Assembly (NCBI GenBank): GCA_002436005.1
Contig: DIXG01000024.1
Coordinates: forward strand, 8,034 to 72,033
Source of the DNA: Anaerolineaceae bacterium UBA6086
Lineage (GTDB): Bacteria > Chloroflexota > Anaerolineae > Anaerolineales > Anaerolineaceae
Reading direction: 5' to 3'
DNA: 64,000 bases
Shown: piece after piece, positions 39,847 to 48,365 of the stretch
Layout: each line of letters opens with the position of its first letter
Numbering within the stretch: the stretch's first letter is position 1
Notes under the pieces: model-generated
What the model was told of the DNA's origin: nothing
The model's input: the letters and a program-made list of their open reading frames with translations, nothing else
Databases searched by the model: none
Translations under genes and position numbers: made by a program

Positions 39847-41169
39847 ATGAGAAACCGACAAATTCAATTTCAATGGAAACGATTTCAACGCCACTTCACA
39901 CGTTTCACCTGGGGCGGTGCCTGGGCATCCTCTCTTCCAGCTGAGACAAGACGTAACCTGACACTTTTCTTTTATGACGGTTTCTATGCTGCCATCAGCG
40001 ACAAAATCACCCTGACATACATGACCCTCTACTTGCTGTCCCTGGGCGCCACACGTCAGCAAATCGGTTTGCTCAGCTCCTTCAGCAATTTTGCCGCAGC
40101 CTTTTTGCTCCTGCCCGCCGCTTTGCTGGTGGAACGTACCGGCAAAAGAAAACAGACCACGGTAACCAGCATCACAGGCAGCCGCATCATCACAGTTTTT
40201 ATGGCGCTGCTCCCCTTTATGATCAAGGACTTTTCGGGGTTAATCTGGATCATCCTTGGGCTTGCCCTGCTGCGAGAAGTTTTCAACAATTTCTCTTATC
40301 CAGGATGGATCTCCCTCACCGGCGAGATCGTTCCAATCGAAGGACGGGGACGATATTTTGGAACACGCAACTTCATCATGGGAATTGCCGGGATCATCAC
40401 AGCCCTCGTCATTGGTGAAGCGATCACTCGAATTGGCGAACCGCTTGGATATCAGATCGCCTTTTTGCTTTCCGCCGGTTTTGGCACCTTGGCGTTATTC
40501 TATTTTGCCAGGTTGAGGGAACCCCAAACAAACCCTCAACCACAGGAAGCCTTGAGTAAAGGCTTGAAAACAATCTTGACTTCATTAAAAGCGCATCCAC
40601 AATTTGTGTCCTTCTGCCTGTTCACTGCCGTTTGGAACTTTTCCCTCAATATCGCAGGACCATTTTTTAATGTTTACATGGTAGATACGCTGAAGTTTAC
40701 AGCAGCAATGATCAGCGTTACAAACGTCACCCATACCGCCACCAACCTGCTCGTCCAGCGCAGGATGGGCGCCCTGGCGGATAAATGGGGAAACCGAAAG
40801 GTCAGCATCATTTTCACATTTCTTATCCCGATCATCCCAATTTTTTGGGGGCTCTGGGTGCGCCAGTATTGGCAGGCGATCGTTGTGGAAGCCTTCGCCG
40901 GGGCTTTTTGGGGGGCATATAACCTGGCAAGTTTTAATAATTTGCTCAACCATACGCCTGAAAGTCAACGTGCCCGCTTCTCCGCCTACTACCAGATCGT
41001 CGTGACGCTGGCACTGGCTGGTGGTGCTGCCCTGGGGTCTTATCTCATCCCAAAGATTGATTTCTCAGGCGTGGCAGTTAGCTCAGCCATCGGGCGCTTT
41101 TTGGCTGCCATCCTCTTCCTCCTCATTGTGCGGGATGTCACAAATCCGAAACCGGCTGATACAGCATAA
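39847..41169 (+). CDS. MFS transporter
   Basis: The 440-residue membrane protein has about 12 predicted helices. It shows the first-helix segment FFYDGFYAAISDKITLTYMTLYLLSLGATRQQIGLLSS, a cytoplasmic basic loop after helix 2 (VERTGKRKQ, the site of the MFS motif A) and a second basic loop at mid-protein (GALADKWGNRKV, a good motif A). The substrate is not recognisable. The N-terminal 35 residues are hydrophilic and could be partly untranslated if a later start is used; the ATG at 39847 has a weak GGAT ahead. It is convergent with the thioredoxin gene and ends at a hairpin. Confidence 0.85.
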   Translation: MRNRQIQFQWKRFQRHFTRFTWGGAWASSLPAETRRNLTLFFYDGFYAAISDKITLTYMTLYLLSLGATRQQIGLLSSFSNFAAAFLLLPAALLVERTGKRKQTTVTSITGSRIITVFMALLPFMIKDFSGLIWIILGLALLREVFNNFSYPGWISLTGEIVPIEGRGRYFGTRNFIMGIAGIITALVIGEAITRIGEPLGYQIAFLLSAGFGTLALFYFARLREPQTNPQPQEALSKGLKTILTSLKAHPQFVSFCLFTAVWNFSLNIAGPFFNVYMVDTLKFTAAMISVTNVTHTATNLLVQRRMGALADKWGNRKVSIIFTFLIPIIPIFWGLWVRQYWQAIVVEAFAGAFWGAYNLASFNNLLNHTPESQRARFSAYYQIVVTLALAGGAALGSYLIPKIDFSGVAVSSAIGRFLAAILFLLIVRDVTNPKPADTA

Positions 41170-41176
41170 TTAAAGC

Positions 41177-41212
41177 AAAAGGGTTTTCCTGATCAGACAG
41201 GAAAACCCAGGT
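41177..41212 (-). terminator. Terminator of the arsR operon
   Basis: A perfect 11-bp stem (41181-41191 with 41198-41208, loop ATCAGA) is followed on the minus strand by TTTTGCTTTAAT. It may also serve the convergent MFS gene. Confidence 0.8.
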
Positions 41213-41237
41213 GTGTTGAGGAATATTTTCTTCCGAA

Positions 41238-41480
41238 TTACGCGCTGATCTCTTCGATCCAGGAACGAATTTCCTCTCGTGAGGGAATCCGCCCATAGGA
41301 AAGCAGTTTTTCATTGACAACCAGGGCAGGCGTGGTCATCACCTCATAAGCCATGATCTCTTGCATGGATTTGACCTTGATAAACTCTGCCTGCAGCCCC
41401 AGCTCTTCCACCACGCTTCGTGTCACTGCTTCCAACCGTTCACATTTCGGGCATCCGCCGCCTAAGATTTTAATTTTCAT
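41238..41480 (-). CDS. Small thioredoxin-fold protein (CPKC)
   Basis: The 80-residue protein belongs to the redox-active disulfide protein 2 / TM0996-type group. It has KIKILGGGCPKCERLEAV with the CxxC active site at residues 10-13, and the cis-Pro region MTTPALVVNEKL near residue 48. It is the last gene of the arsR-permease operon, 18 bases after the permease. In similar operons these proteins are thought to reduce disulphides or hand over metalloids during arsenic or metal efflux, though this is inference. A good AGGAGG-like site precedes the ATG (GGAGG on the minus strand near 41487). Confidence 0.9.
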   Translation of the reverse strand: MKIKILGGGCPKCERLEAVTRSVVEELGLQAEFIKVKSMQEIMAYEVMTTPALVVNEKLLSYGRIPSREEIRSWIEEISA

Positions 41481-41498
41481 CGCTTTTAAGCCTCCTAA

Positions 41499-42857
41499 TT
41501 ATTGAATGAACCAGCCAAAAATTAAACCCGCCAGGGTGCTGAAGATTGCCACCAGTACCACATAAACCGCTGTCTTCTTCTTGCCAATCACCGTATTTGT
41601 GATCAAAATCGATTGCAAGCTGAGTTCGGGATCTGCCAGCAGATAAGCCAGCAGCGGTCCGCGATGCATCCCCAGAGACAAAAAGGTTTGGGCAACAGGC
41701 ACTTCAACCAGGGTCGGGAAATACATGAACACGCCAAAGATCACGCCAGCCAGGTTTGCCCAGAGGGTGTTTCGCCCAGCCAGTGTCTGAATCCACGCCG
41801 CCGGGATCAAATTTCGAGCTATGGACGCCAGGAAAACACCCACCAGCAGCAGGGGGATGATCTGCTTCACAAATCGCCAGGTCTCCCACAACCACTCCTG
41901 CCGTTCTTCAGCCTTAAAATAACGGGCAGACATCCACCAGATGGCTGCCAGCAGCAAAACTTCTGCCACCAGCCTGCCATTCAAACCGACAACTATTCCT
42001 GAAGTATCTACCGCTGCAGAGAATGAAGCAATCACCAATGTCAATGTGATCAAGCCCAGCGTCACATAAGTCCAGCGATTGAAGCCGTCATAAATATCCT
42101 TGAAACCTCGGATCGCTGTCAGTGCTATCAGCACCAACAACAAGATCAGGAACAAACCGTGCACGCTGACACCTTCCACACCCAAACTCGGGTTGGGCGG
42201 GATCAAACGATCCAGCCAGGCTTGCAGTTCCGATGGCCAAAAAGATGGGATCGACAGCTGGACAAAATCATTCCCTAAGATGCCGATCTGCAGTGTTCCT
42301 GCCAGCAAAGTGCCAAGCAGCAGGAGAAAAAACACGACCACATGTCCAGGCACCTTCGCTTTGGCATCAAAGAGCTGATTATTGGCTACTTCTTCGGCAT
42401 GCTCGGCATCGTCCTTGCGGAAAAACCAGGCCATCAGCAAACCGATCAGAATGCCGAAGATGATAGAAAGGATGATCCTTGCCAGCGCAATATCCAAGCC
42501 GATCTGCACCCCAGTGAAAGAAATCGCCAGGATGTTCACCGCAGGTCCCACAAACAAGAAAGTGATGGCTGGGCCCAGACCTGCGCCTTTTTTATAGATA
42601 CTGGCAAAGAGCGGCATGATCGTGCAGGAACAGACTGCCAGAAGAAACCCGCCCAATGCAGAAGCAGGATACGAAATCCACTTTGGCGCATTACGACCCA
42701 AATGCCGTGTGATAGCTTCCTTCGGCAGCAGTGCAGAAAGTGCCCCAGCAATGAAGAATGCTGGCAGCAAGCACAGCAATACATGAGCTGCCAGATAAGC
42801 TGCTAACCCGCCAATGCCAGATTGCAAAAGCCCTAATACTGTTTGTGTGATGTTCAA
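41499..42857 (-). CDS. Permease, ArsP/DUF318 family
   Basis: The 452-residue integral membrane protein has about ten helices in two halves. Family features are the Cys-containing SALGGFLLAVCSCTIMPLFASIYKKGAGLGPA near residue 65, GPAVNILAI near residue 105, and the second-half FMYFPTLVEVPVAQTFL and LLADPELSLQSILI. Members such as ArsP export trivalent organoarsenicals through the conserved Cys pair; others act on unknown substrates. The adjacent ArsR regulator and thioredoxin support a metalloid role. The start is TTG with AAGGAG ahead. An operator-like site lies 12-33 bases upstream. Confidence 0.82.
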   Translation of the reverse strand: MNITQTVLGLLQSGIGGLAAYLAAHVLLCLLPAFFIAGALSALLPKEAITRHLGRNAPKWISYPASALGGFLLAVCSCTIMPLFASIYKKGAGLGPAITFLFVGPAVNILAISFTGVQIGLDIALARIILSIIFGILIGLLMAWFFRKDDAEHAEEVANNQLFDAKAKVPGHVVVFFLLLLGTLLAGTLQIGILGNDFVQLSIPSFWPSELQAWLDRLIPPNPSLGVEGVSVHGLFLILLLVLIALTAIRGFKDIYDGFNRWTYVTLGLITLTLVIASFSAAVDTSGIVVGLNGRLVAEVLLLAAIWWMSARYFKAEERQEWLWETWRFVKQIIPLLLVGVFLASIARNLIPAAWIQTLAGRNTLWANLAGVIFGVFMYFPTLVEVPVAQTFLSLGMHRGPLLAYLLADPELSLQSILITNTVIGKKKTAVYVVLVAIFSTLAGLIFGWFIQ

Positions 42858-42868
42858 ACGATCTCCTT

Positions 42869-42890
42869 ATATATGATTTTCTGCATATTT
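42869..42890 (-). promoter_or_regulatory. Operator-like site ahead of the permease gene
   Basis: The 22-bp sequence at 42869-42890 shares 18 positions with the site at 43257-43278 (shared core ATATAT-n-ATTT-nn-TGCATAT). It sits between arsR and the permease start, near the ribosome site, and is probably a second binding site for the ArsR protein. Confidence 0.5.
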
Positions 42891-42915
42891 TAGCCGAAAA
42901 AAAACCTGATTTGAT

Positions 42916-43236
42916 CTATTTCGTGGAGCAATGCGGACAGTTACAGGTCAGCTTAAAAGTGGGCCGACCTGCTTCACCTAATAATTCTGTCAATATCGAG
43001 CGCACCATCTTGCTCTGCAGATAATAATAGACATTCTGCCCGTCTTTTTCATCTATCACAACCTCAGCATCCCGCAGCAGGCGCAACTGCTGGGAAATAT
43101 AAGCCTGCGGGCGGCCTGTGACCGCTTGCAGATGGCACACACACGCTTCACGCTTGCGCAGCTCATCCAGAATCTGCAAACGCACCGGATGCGACAGGAG
43201 CTTTAATATTTCAGCATGCGCTTCGTAATTAACCAT
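42916..43236 (-). CDS. ArsR-family metalloregulator
   Basis: This 106-residue winged-helix repressor has the helix-turn-helix LQAVTGRPQAYISQQLRLLRDAEVV and the preceding ELRKREACVCHLQ. The ACVCHL segment matches the ELCVCDL arsenic-sensing Cys pair of classical ArsR, so trivalent arsenic (or antimony) is the likely inducer. A second Cys cluster (CNCPHC) lies at the C-terminus and may add a metal site. It is the first gene of the operon with the permease and thioredoxin. A good promoter stands upstream with an operator over the start point, so autorepression is expected. Confidence 0.93.
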   Translation of the reverse strand: MVNYEAHAEILKLLSHPVRLQILDELRKREACVCHLQAVTGRPQAYISQQLRLLRDAEVVIDEKDGQNVYYYLQSKMVRSILTELLGEAGRPTFKLTCNCPHCSTK

Positions 43237-43256
43237 CTTCCAAACTCTCTCAAAAT

Positions 43257-43278
43257 ATATATCATTTATTGCATATAT
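43257..43278 (-). promoter_or_regulatory. ArsR operator at the arsR promoter
   Basis: This 22-bp AT-rich imperfect palindrome begins about 10 bases downstream of the arsR -10 box, so it covers the transcription start. It is nearly repeated at 42869-42890. Confidence 0.55.
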
Positions 43279-43287
43279 TCAGGCACA

Positions 43288-43316
43288 ATCATAGTACCCT
43301 TTTGCAATAGTGTCAA
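43288..43316 (-). promoter_or_regulatory. arsR promoter
   Basis: On the minus strand TTGACA (43311-43316) and TATGAT (43288-43293) are separated by exactly 17 bases, close to consensus. Confidence 0.75.
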
Positions 43317-43435
43317 TACTCAATTGTTCAGTTCCTTGCAAATTAATTTTCACACTCATGATCATCAGAGCAAATGGAAAACTAGGTTCTTCCTTTACGG
43401 ACATACATATATAAAACAGCAACCTGAATTTACCG

Positions 43436-44773
43436 CTATTTCTTCCCTGCTTCCCAGGTCCCCTTTAGCTGGCAAACGTCTGAACCCCATTCAAGCGAAC
43501 CGCTCATCTTTGATGGGACTTCGGTGAGATTTTGGATTGAAGTGAAGCCGCCTGTAATCCAGATTGTATCTTCTCCAGTATATTCACTTCCACCTGTTAA
43601 CGAGGTGCATTCGCTCCATTGCCAGGTGTGATTTAGCGTGACAGTGGTTGGATTCAATGACAATTTGCCCGTGGTATGATCTAAAACACCGCTGATATCC
43701 CCTGAGATAGTCATCTGACCACTGGCTGTGCACTTCTCATCAATGGGCTCCCGTTTTGAATTGCACAAGTTTATAGTAACATCACCCCCACCTTCACCCG
43801 TGACTTTTCCGCTCACACTGCAATTTTCCAAATTCACAGCCAGCTGAATGGTACCGGAAAGTGATGGGGGAGTGCATGCCTGGCAGCCTGCGAGTGCGGT
43901 ATTGGTTACAGCAAAATCACCCTCATAATTCTGAACAGAATAATTTCCACCTTCGGCGCGCACCTGCTCAATGAGCCAATCCAAATAGGCATCATAGGTT
44001 TCCCAGCGCTGCCCCGCCCCGTAAATACGCGGATATTCTGCCCAATTCTTCGCTCTTCCATAAGCCCAGATGCGGTAATCCTCCACGAGTTGATCCGGTT
44101 GACATGGGGTTTCCTTGAGCCTGTCCGTCCATTCACGTTGGAGGAAATTGATCTTTGCCCGCATCCGTGCCTTAAAGAGGGCGTCTTTGTCCATTTTAAA
44201 GATCTCTTCAATTCGAATCCGAAGTTGTTGTTCTTGTGCTGAAAAAGGCGTTGCCACCAATTCAAAATCCTTAACCGTATTCCCAATGCAGGCAAGTGCG
44301 ACTACGCGATCAATCCCCTTCCCGGTTGTAAGGGCGCCCACAAGCCTTCCGCCTGCTTCTGCAGGACCCAGTGACATCAGGCTTTCAAAGATTCCCATAG
44401 CAAGGGCGTTATTTCCCGTCTCATAGCCCTGACTCTGGATAATATCGGCATACTGATTGAAAATAGGACGCATCATATCCAACCGCTGCAGGGCGACTTC
44501 CCGGTCAAATCCAGTAATTTTATTTGCGCTGTAGGAATCATTAATTGCCGTGGTCATGTTCGCTGGCGCAGAACGTAACCCGTTGGCTAATTCATTTCCA
44601 AGGGTTTCGACAGATAATCCCCGCATGACACTCCACATTGTTGTGGTGATTCCAATAACTGCTAAAACCAAAATTGGGTCAACTCGAAGCAAACGAGAAC
44701 CTGGAATGGGTTCGCGGTACCATCGAATAATCTTTCGAAGAAAGCCAATGATTTGAGATGGTCGTTTCATCAT
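43436..44773 (-). CDS. Membrane-anchored protein of unknown function
   Basis: The 445-residue protein has a basic N-terminus and one hydrophobic segment (about 34-52), so it is probably anchored with the rest outside. Residues about 60-290 are helical and charged (repeated Arg/Glu, KARMRAKINFLQREW near 205). The C-terminal part (about 300-440) is a Cys-containing beta domain (CQACTPP, then LENCSVSGKV, LSLNPTTVTL, WQWSECTSL). I recognise no family. It overlaps the upstream gene by four bases (ATGA), so the two are translated together. No promoter of its own is seen. Confidence 0.7.
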   Translation of the reverse strand: MMKRPSQIIGFLRKIIRWYREPIPGSRLLRVDPILVLAVIGITTTMWSVMRGLSVETLGNELANGLRSAPANMTTAINDSYSANKITGFDREVALQRLDMMRPIFNQYADIIQSQGYETGNNALAMGIFESLMSLGPAEAGGRLVGALTTGKGIDRVVALACIGNTVKDFELVATPFSAQEQQLRIRIEEIFKMDKDALFKARMRAKINFLQREWTDRLKETPCQPDQLVEDYRIWAYGRAKNWAEYPRIYGAGQRWETYDAYLDWLIEQVRAEGGNYSVQNYEGDFAVTNTALAGCQACTPPSLSGTIQLAVNLENCSVSGKVTGEGGGDVTINLCNSKREPIDEKCTASGQMTISGDISGVLDHTTGKLSLNPTTVTLNHTWQWSECTSLTGGSEYTGEDTIWITGGFTSIQNLTEVPSKMSGSLEWGSDVCQLKGTWEAGKK

Positions 44774-45681
44774 TCAATCCCTTCAGGAACAAATGCCATT
44801 GCGTCCACATAAAATAGGCGATCATTCAGAAATCCCAAGATAAGCTGCTGCCCGGCGTAAATTTCTACCCCTTCCTGCAAAGCTGGTGAACTACTTGAAG
44901 GGATAAGCGGGTAAAATGCGAGCAAAGTCTGGATTTCTTCAAAGGAACTGCCAAGAATAAACATATCTGGCCGAAAAGGTGTTGGGAGAAAACCCAGAGG
45001 TAATGTCTCAGTTTCTCCATCCACCAAAAATTCACCATCAGAGAATGTGAAGCTTGTTTTCCCTCCATAATAATCCCATGTCTCAAGACGTACCTGTCTT
45101 CCCTCAATGTCATCCACCTCCATGATCATAAAACTATCCGGCCAGTCAAATTCCTCATATACAATTTGTTGTTGCTCCGATAAGACAAACATTAAATCGG
45201 TTTCAGTGAATTGTTCTGCTTCATTAATAGGCGATTCAATCGGCACGTTGGTCTCGTTTTCAAATTCAATGGTTGGAGAATCAGGATTCATAAACTTGAG
45301 AATTTCATCCTTAAAGTAAGTAAAACCTCCTAACGCAATCACCAGGATCAGGCACAGGCAAAGGAAAACCACAATGATTGGAATGGCAATAAAAAGCCAG
45401 GTTGACTTCTTGTTATTGGTAGATGGTGGTTTTTTAGCGTTTACAGGCGGGAGAGTCACTCTGGGAGGTTCTCGAGGAATCCATTCCCTTCCATTATGCC
45501 AGTGCCAGTTGCCAGTTTCGTCGAGGCGCCAGATCCTTCCATCCTGGTCTTTGAGAATCTGTTGTTGAACCTGGGCCAGAAAGAAAGCATTATCTATTTT
45601 CCCCTCGCGGTAGGCTTGGCGTAATATTATGAATTTTCGAAAAATTTCAGAAAACTGTGGGGCAAGTTGGTATTGTGACAA
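44770..45681 (-). CDS. Membrane protein with a short DGRIWRLDE-type N-terminal module
   Basis: The 303-residue protein begins with a helical segment (FRKFIILRQAYREGKID) and a Trp-rich module (KDQDGRIWRLDETGNWHWHNGREW, about 43-68) resembling small WW/DUF2510-like folds that precede membrane helices. A Pro-rich linker leads to one membrane helix (about 94-122), after which an acidic outer domain of about 180 residues follows. The start is TTG preceded by GGGAGG at 5 bases. The overlap with the next gene indicates a two-protein membrane complex. Cargo or signal is unknown. Confidence 0.65.
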   Translation of the reverse strand: MSQYQLAPQFSEIFRKFIILRQAYREGKIDNAFFLAQVQQQILKDQDGRIWRLDETGNWHWHNGREWIPREPPRVTLPPVNAKKPPSTNNKKSTWLFIAIPIIVVFLCLCLILVIALGGFTYFKDEILKFMNPDSPTIEFENETNVPIESPINEAEQFTETDLMFVLSEQQQIVYEEFDWPDSFMIMEVDDIEGRQVRLETWDYYGGKTSFTFSDGEFLVDGETETLPLGFLPTPFRPDMFILGSSFEEIQTLLAFYPLIPSSSSPALQEGVEIYAGQQLILGFLNDRLFYVDAMAFVPEGIE

Positions 45682-45889
45682 GCCAGCCTCCCTTCAATAT
45701 AGGAAGACCACCAAATAGCTCAATAAAATACTACAAGATTATTAATGACGGTTATTATTGGAAAAACTGGGCGGCAATGTGATCCGGTTACAAAGGTTCA
45801 ATTAATTTTGCTAAATTTATAGTAGCATAGGTCCTATATCGATGTCAATATATTTCTGTGCGGTGTCCAGGAGATAAGAATTAGTTATT

Positions 45890-47020
45890 TCAGGGGCAGC
45901 TCATTCCAGACCCACCGGAGGATTCAATAGCATCATTTTCAAAATCGCGCATGAAAGCTTGGATATCTTCTTTTGGGATATTCCAAACAAAGGTGGTGTT
46001 CCCAAGGTTGGGATCAAATTCCCGCCCAGAAACCATAAATTCGTCGGGAAAACTGACAAATTGCAGATCATCCTTCCCCAGTTTGGGGAGCAGACAGGTC
46101 AGCTGGCTGATCTGTGCCGGCGTGAGGTCCGTTTGGATCTCGCCAATTAGAGAGTTAATCAATTGAGGAATTGAGCCAATCACAGAGGGACTGAGTACTT
46201 TGTCCTTAATCGCACACAGCACCAATGTCTGATTGTTCTCGCGTGCCATTGTGCTGTAGCGTTTTCGGATGCGAGAAAAACGCAGCGCTTCCTCACCGCT
46301 CATATGGTGCTGCCCGGCTGTGAAATAGCCCATATCTTCTGTGATGTCATCTATCGGCGTCCCATCCCAATCCTGCTCCAGATAAAGATCAATGCCGCCC
46401 AGGGCATCTACAATTTTCACAAAAGCAGTCATATTGACCGCACCATAATGATCCACATACAGACCATAATTATGCGCCAGGGTGCGTGCCAGCAGCCCGG
46501 GTCCACCGCCCGGTCCATCATAATAGCCCATGCCAGGTCCGCCATAGAGATAAGCCTGGTTCAACTTTCCATGCGTGACTTTGTCCGCGTATTTATCAAT
46601 AATGTCTGGAAATTCGACCCAAAGATCGCGCGGAATCGTCAGGACAGTCACTTTGGTGTTCACAAAATCCACCCGTGCCACCCGGATCACATCCGCCAAT
46701 CCATACAAATAGTCTGCATAATCATTGTCTGCGCCGATCCCCAGCAAATACATCACCGGCGGCCCGCCGCAGACGGGTTGAGGTTCAATAGGTTGTGGGG
46801 AATTTGTCGGTTCCACTGTGTCATCAAAAGGACTTTCATCGGTCGATGCAATTTGTGGGTTTGATACGGCGGTTGGCGTCTCTGTCTTTTGGACAGGCGT
46901 TCGTGTTGGCATATCAATTGTTGTGCCCAGTGGTTTATGCCATCCCTGAACCACCAGAATGCCCACAATGACAGTCAGTAAAACCATGCTAGATAAGATA
47001 ATGATTGTGTTTTTTTTCAT
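45890..47020 (-). CDS. LytR-CpsA-Psr (LCP) family protein
   Basis: LCP proteins transfer polyprenyl-linked glycopolymers onto peptidoglycan or proteins at the cell surface. The protein (376 residues) has an N-terminal membrane helix (about 8-25), a Thr/Pro-rich linker, and the LCP core: GIGADNDY, ADVIRVARVDFVNTKVTVLTIPRDLWVEFPD, LNQAYLYGG, DALGGIDLYLEQD and RFSRIRKRYSTMARENNQ. The conserved Asp and Arg that hold the pyrophosphate are present. The start could be ATG 47020 or TTG 47032; neither has a clear Shine-Dalgarno. A palindrome lies in the leader. The neighbouring sugar transferase and flippase fit a surface polysaccharide pathway. Confidence 0.9.
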   Translation of the reverse strand: MKKNTIIILSSMVLLTVIVGILVVQGWHKPLGTTIDMPTRTPVQKTETPTAVSNPQIASTDESPFDDTVEPTNSPQPIEPQPVCGGPPVMYLLGIGADNDYADYLYGLADVIRVARVDFVNTKVTVLTIPRDLWVEFPDIIDKYADKVTHGKLNQAYLYGGPGMGYYDGPGGGPGLLARTLAHNYGLYVDHYGAVNMTAFVKIVDALGGIDLYLEQDWDGTPIDDITEDMGYFTAGQHHMSGEEALRFSRIRKRYSTMARENNQTLVLCAIKDKVLSPSVIGSIPQLINSLIGEIQTDLTPAQISQLTCLLPKLGKDDLQFVSFPDEFMVSGREFDPNLGNTTFVWNIPKEDIQAFMRDFENDAIESSGGSGMSCP

Positions 47021-47046
47021 AACGTTCAACAAGGTAAAGAATGATA

Positions 47047-47060
47047 GGTTCGCACGAACC
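47047..47060 (-). promoter_or_regulatory. Operator-like palindrome before the LCP gene
   Basis: GGTTCGCACGAACC has perfect 6-bp arms around a 2-bp centre. A TATAAT (minus strand, 47075-47080) stands 14 bases upstream, so the palindrome would lie just downstream of the transcription start. Confidence 0.4.
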
Positions 47061-47230
47061 AGCTAGTCGCCTGAATTATACCTTGAATTTTTTGAATTGT
47101 TTTTGGGCATGATAATCAATATTCAACAAGACCTTCAGTGGAAAGCAGTATAATAGAAAAATATTTGATTGATTTTTCTACTTAATTACTTTCGTAACTG
47201 TTGCCAGAACCAGGCACTCATAGGACTTCC

Positions 47231-48331
47231 ATGAAACCCTGTCGTCATCTGCATGGTAAAAACAAAATATTATGGGCTCTGATCTCAGCTGTTTCAGGTT
47301 TAACCCTCGTGCTCTTCAATCTGGCCATTGCTTCCCGCCTGAGCGGCTTGATGATAGATGTAGTTCAAATAATTCTGGAATTGTCTGCCTTCATCATCCT
47401 AAGCTTTTCTCTCAGCCATGTATTTTCCGGTTTCATAGATAAAACTACCAGGCGGTATCGTTGGGCATTCATTTTTTCTGCAGCTTTCAGCCTGGGATTA
47501 ACGGTGATCACCTTGCTCACAGGATCACGCCCCTGGCACACAGCTTCCCTTCTGCTCAATATTTTTGCCTGTCTGGTTGGCAGTTTTGTTGCCTCCAATA
47601 TCGAGAAAGGCTGGTCGGAAAACAATGCACCGCCCTCACCACAGACCGAGCAGGAAGTCCTGGATTTGCATTGCCGCTACATAACTGGCAAAGCAAAACC
47701 GCACTTCCTGAAACGACTACTGGATATCATCCTCGCCCTGATTTCTTTGGTCTTTTCGCTGCCTGTTTGGCTGTTGATTGCTTTTCTGATTTGGTGGGAA
47801 GATCCCGGTCCGGTGATATTCATCAAAAATGCTGTCGGCCTCGGCGGCATCAATTTTAAGCAATTAAAATTCCGTTCCATGATCACCAATGCGGAAGAAG
47901 ACACCGGTCCAATCCTCGGATATGAAGATGATGAACGGGTCTTGCCCTTTGGAAAATTCATTCGAAAGACAGCCCTAGATGAAATCCCGCAGCTCATTAA
48001 TATCCTACGGGGAGATATGAGCTATGTGGGGCCAAGACCACAACGCACAGTGCTGGTCCATCAATACCTGCAAAGGATTCCCGAATACGCAATGCGGCAC
48101 CAGGTCAGGCCTGGGTTGGCTGGACTGGCGCAGGTGGTTGACGCCTATGATATTTCACCTAAGGAAAAACTCGCCTGGGATCTTCTCTATATCGAAAAGG
48201 CCAGTGTCTGGCTGGATATCAAACTGGTTTTTTCTGCATTCTACCTGGTATTTGCGCTTAGATGGCTCCACACGGTTCACCCCGAATATAAAATTCGTGA
48301 CCTTTTGGGCATCACAAAACCCCATTCCTGA
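47231..48331 (+). CDS. Sugar transferase (undecaprenyl-phosphate type)
   Basis: This 366-residue membrane glycosyl-1-phosphate transferase starts surface polysaccharide chains on a lipid carrier. The N-terminal part has about four membrane helices. The C-terminal catalytic domain shows KRLLDIILALISLVFSLP near residue 165, GPVIF, QLKFRSM, TKTALDEIPQLINILRGDMSYVGPRP in the variant RKTALDEIPQLINIL, and YxxRHxVRPGLAGLAQV. AGGA precedes ATG 47231; an upstream in-frame TTG at 47201 is less likely. A TATAAT at 47149-47154 may be its -10 box. It is divergent from the LCP gene and convergent with the flippase gene. Confidence 0.92.
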   Translation: MKPCRHLHGKNKILWALISAVSGLTLVLFNLAIASRLSGLMIDVVQIILELSAFIILSFSLSHVFSGFIDKTTRRYRWAFIFSAAFSLGLTVITLLTGSRPWHTASLLLNIFACLVGSFVASNIEKGWSENNAPPSPQTEQEVLDLHCRYITGKAKPHFLKRLLDIILALISLVFSLPVWLLIAFLIWWEDPGPVIFIKNAVGLGGINFKQLKFRSMITNAEEDTGPILGYEDDERVLPFGKFIRKTALDEIPQLINILRGDMSYVGPRPQRTVLVHQYLQRIPEYAMRHQVRPGLAGLAQVVDAYDISPKEKLAWDLLYIEKASVWLDIKLVFSAFYLVFALRWLHTVHPEYKIRDLLGITKPHS

Positions 48332-48365
48332 TTTCCTGTTCTATCATCTGGGACTTCAAAAGTGA

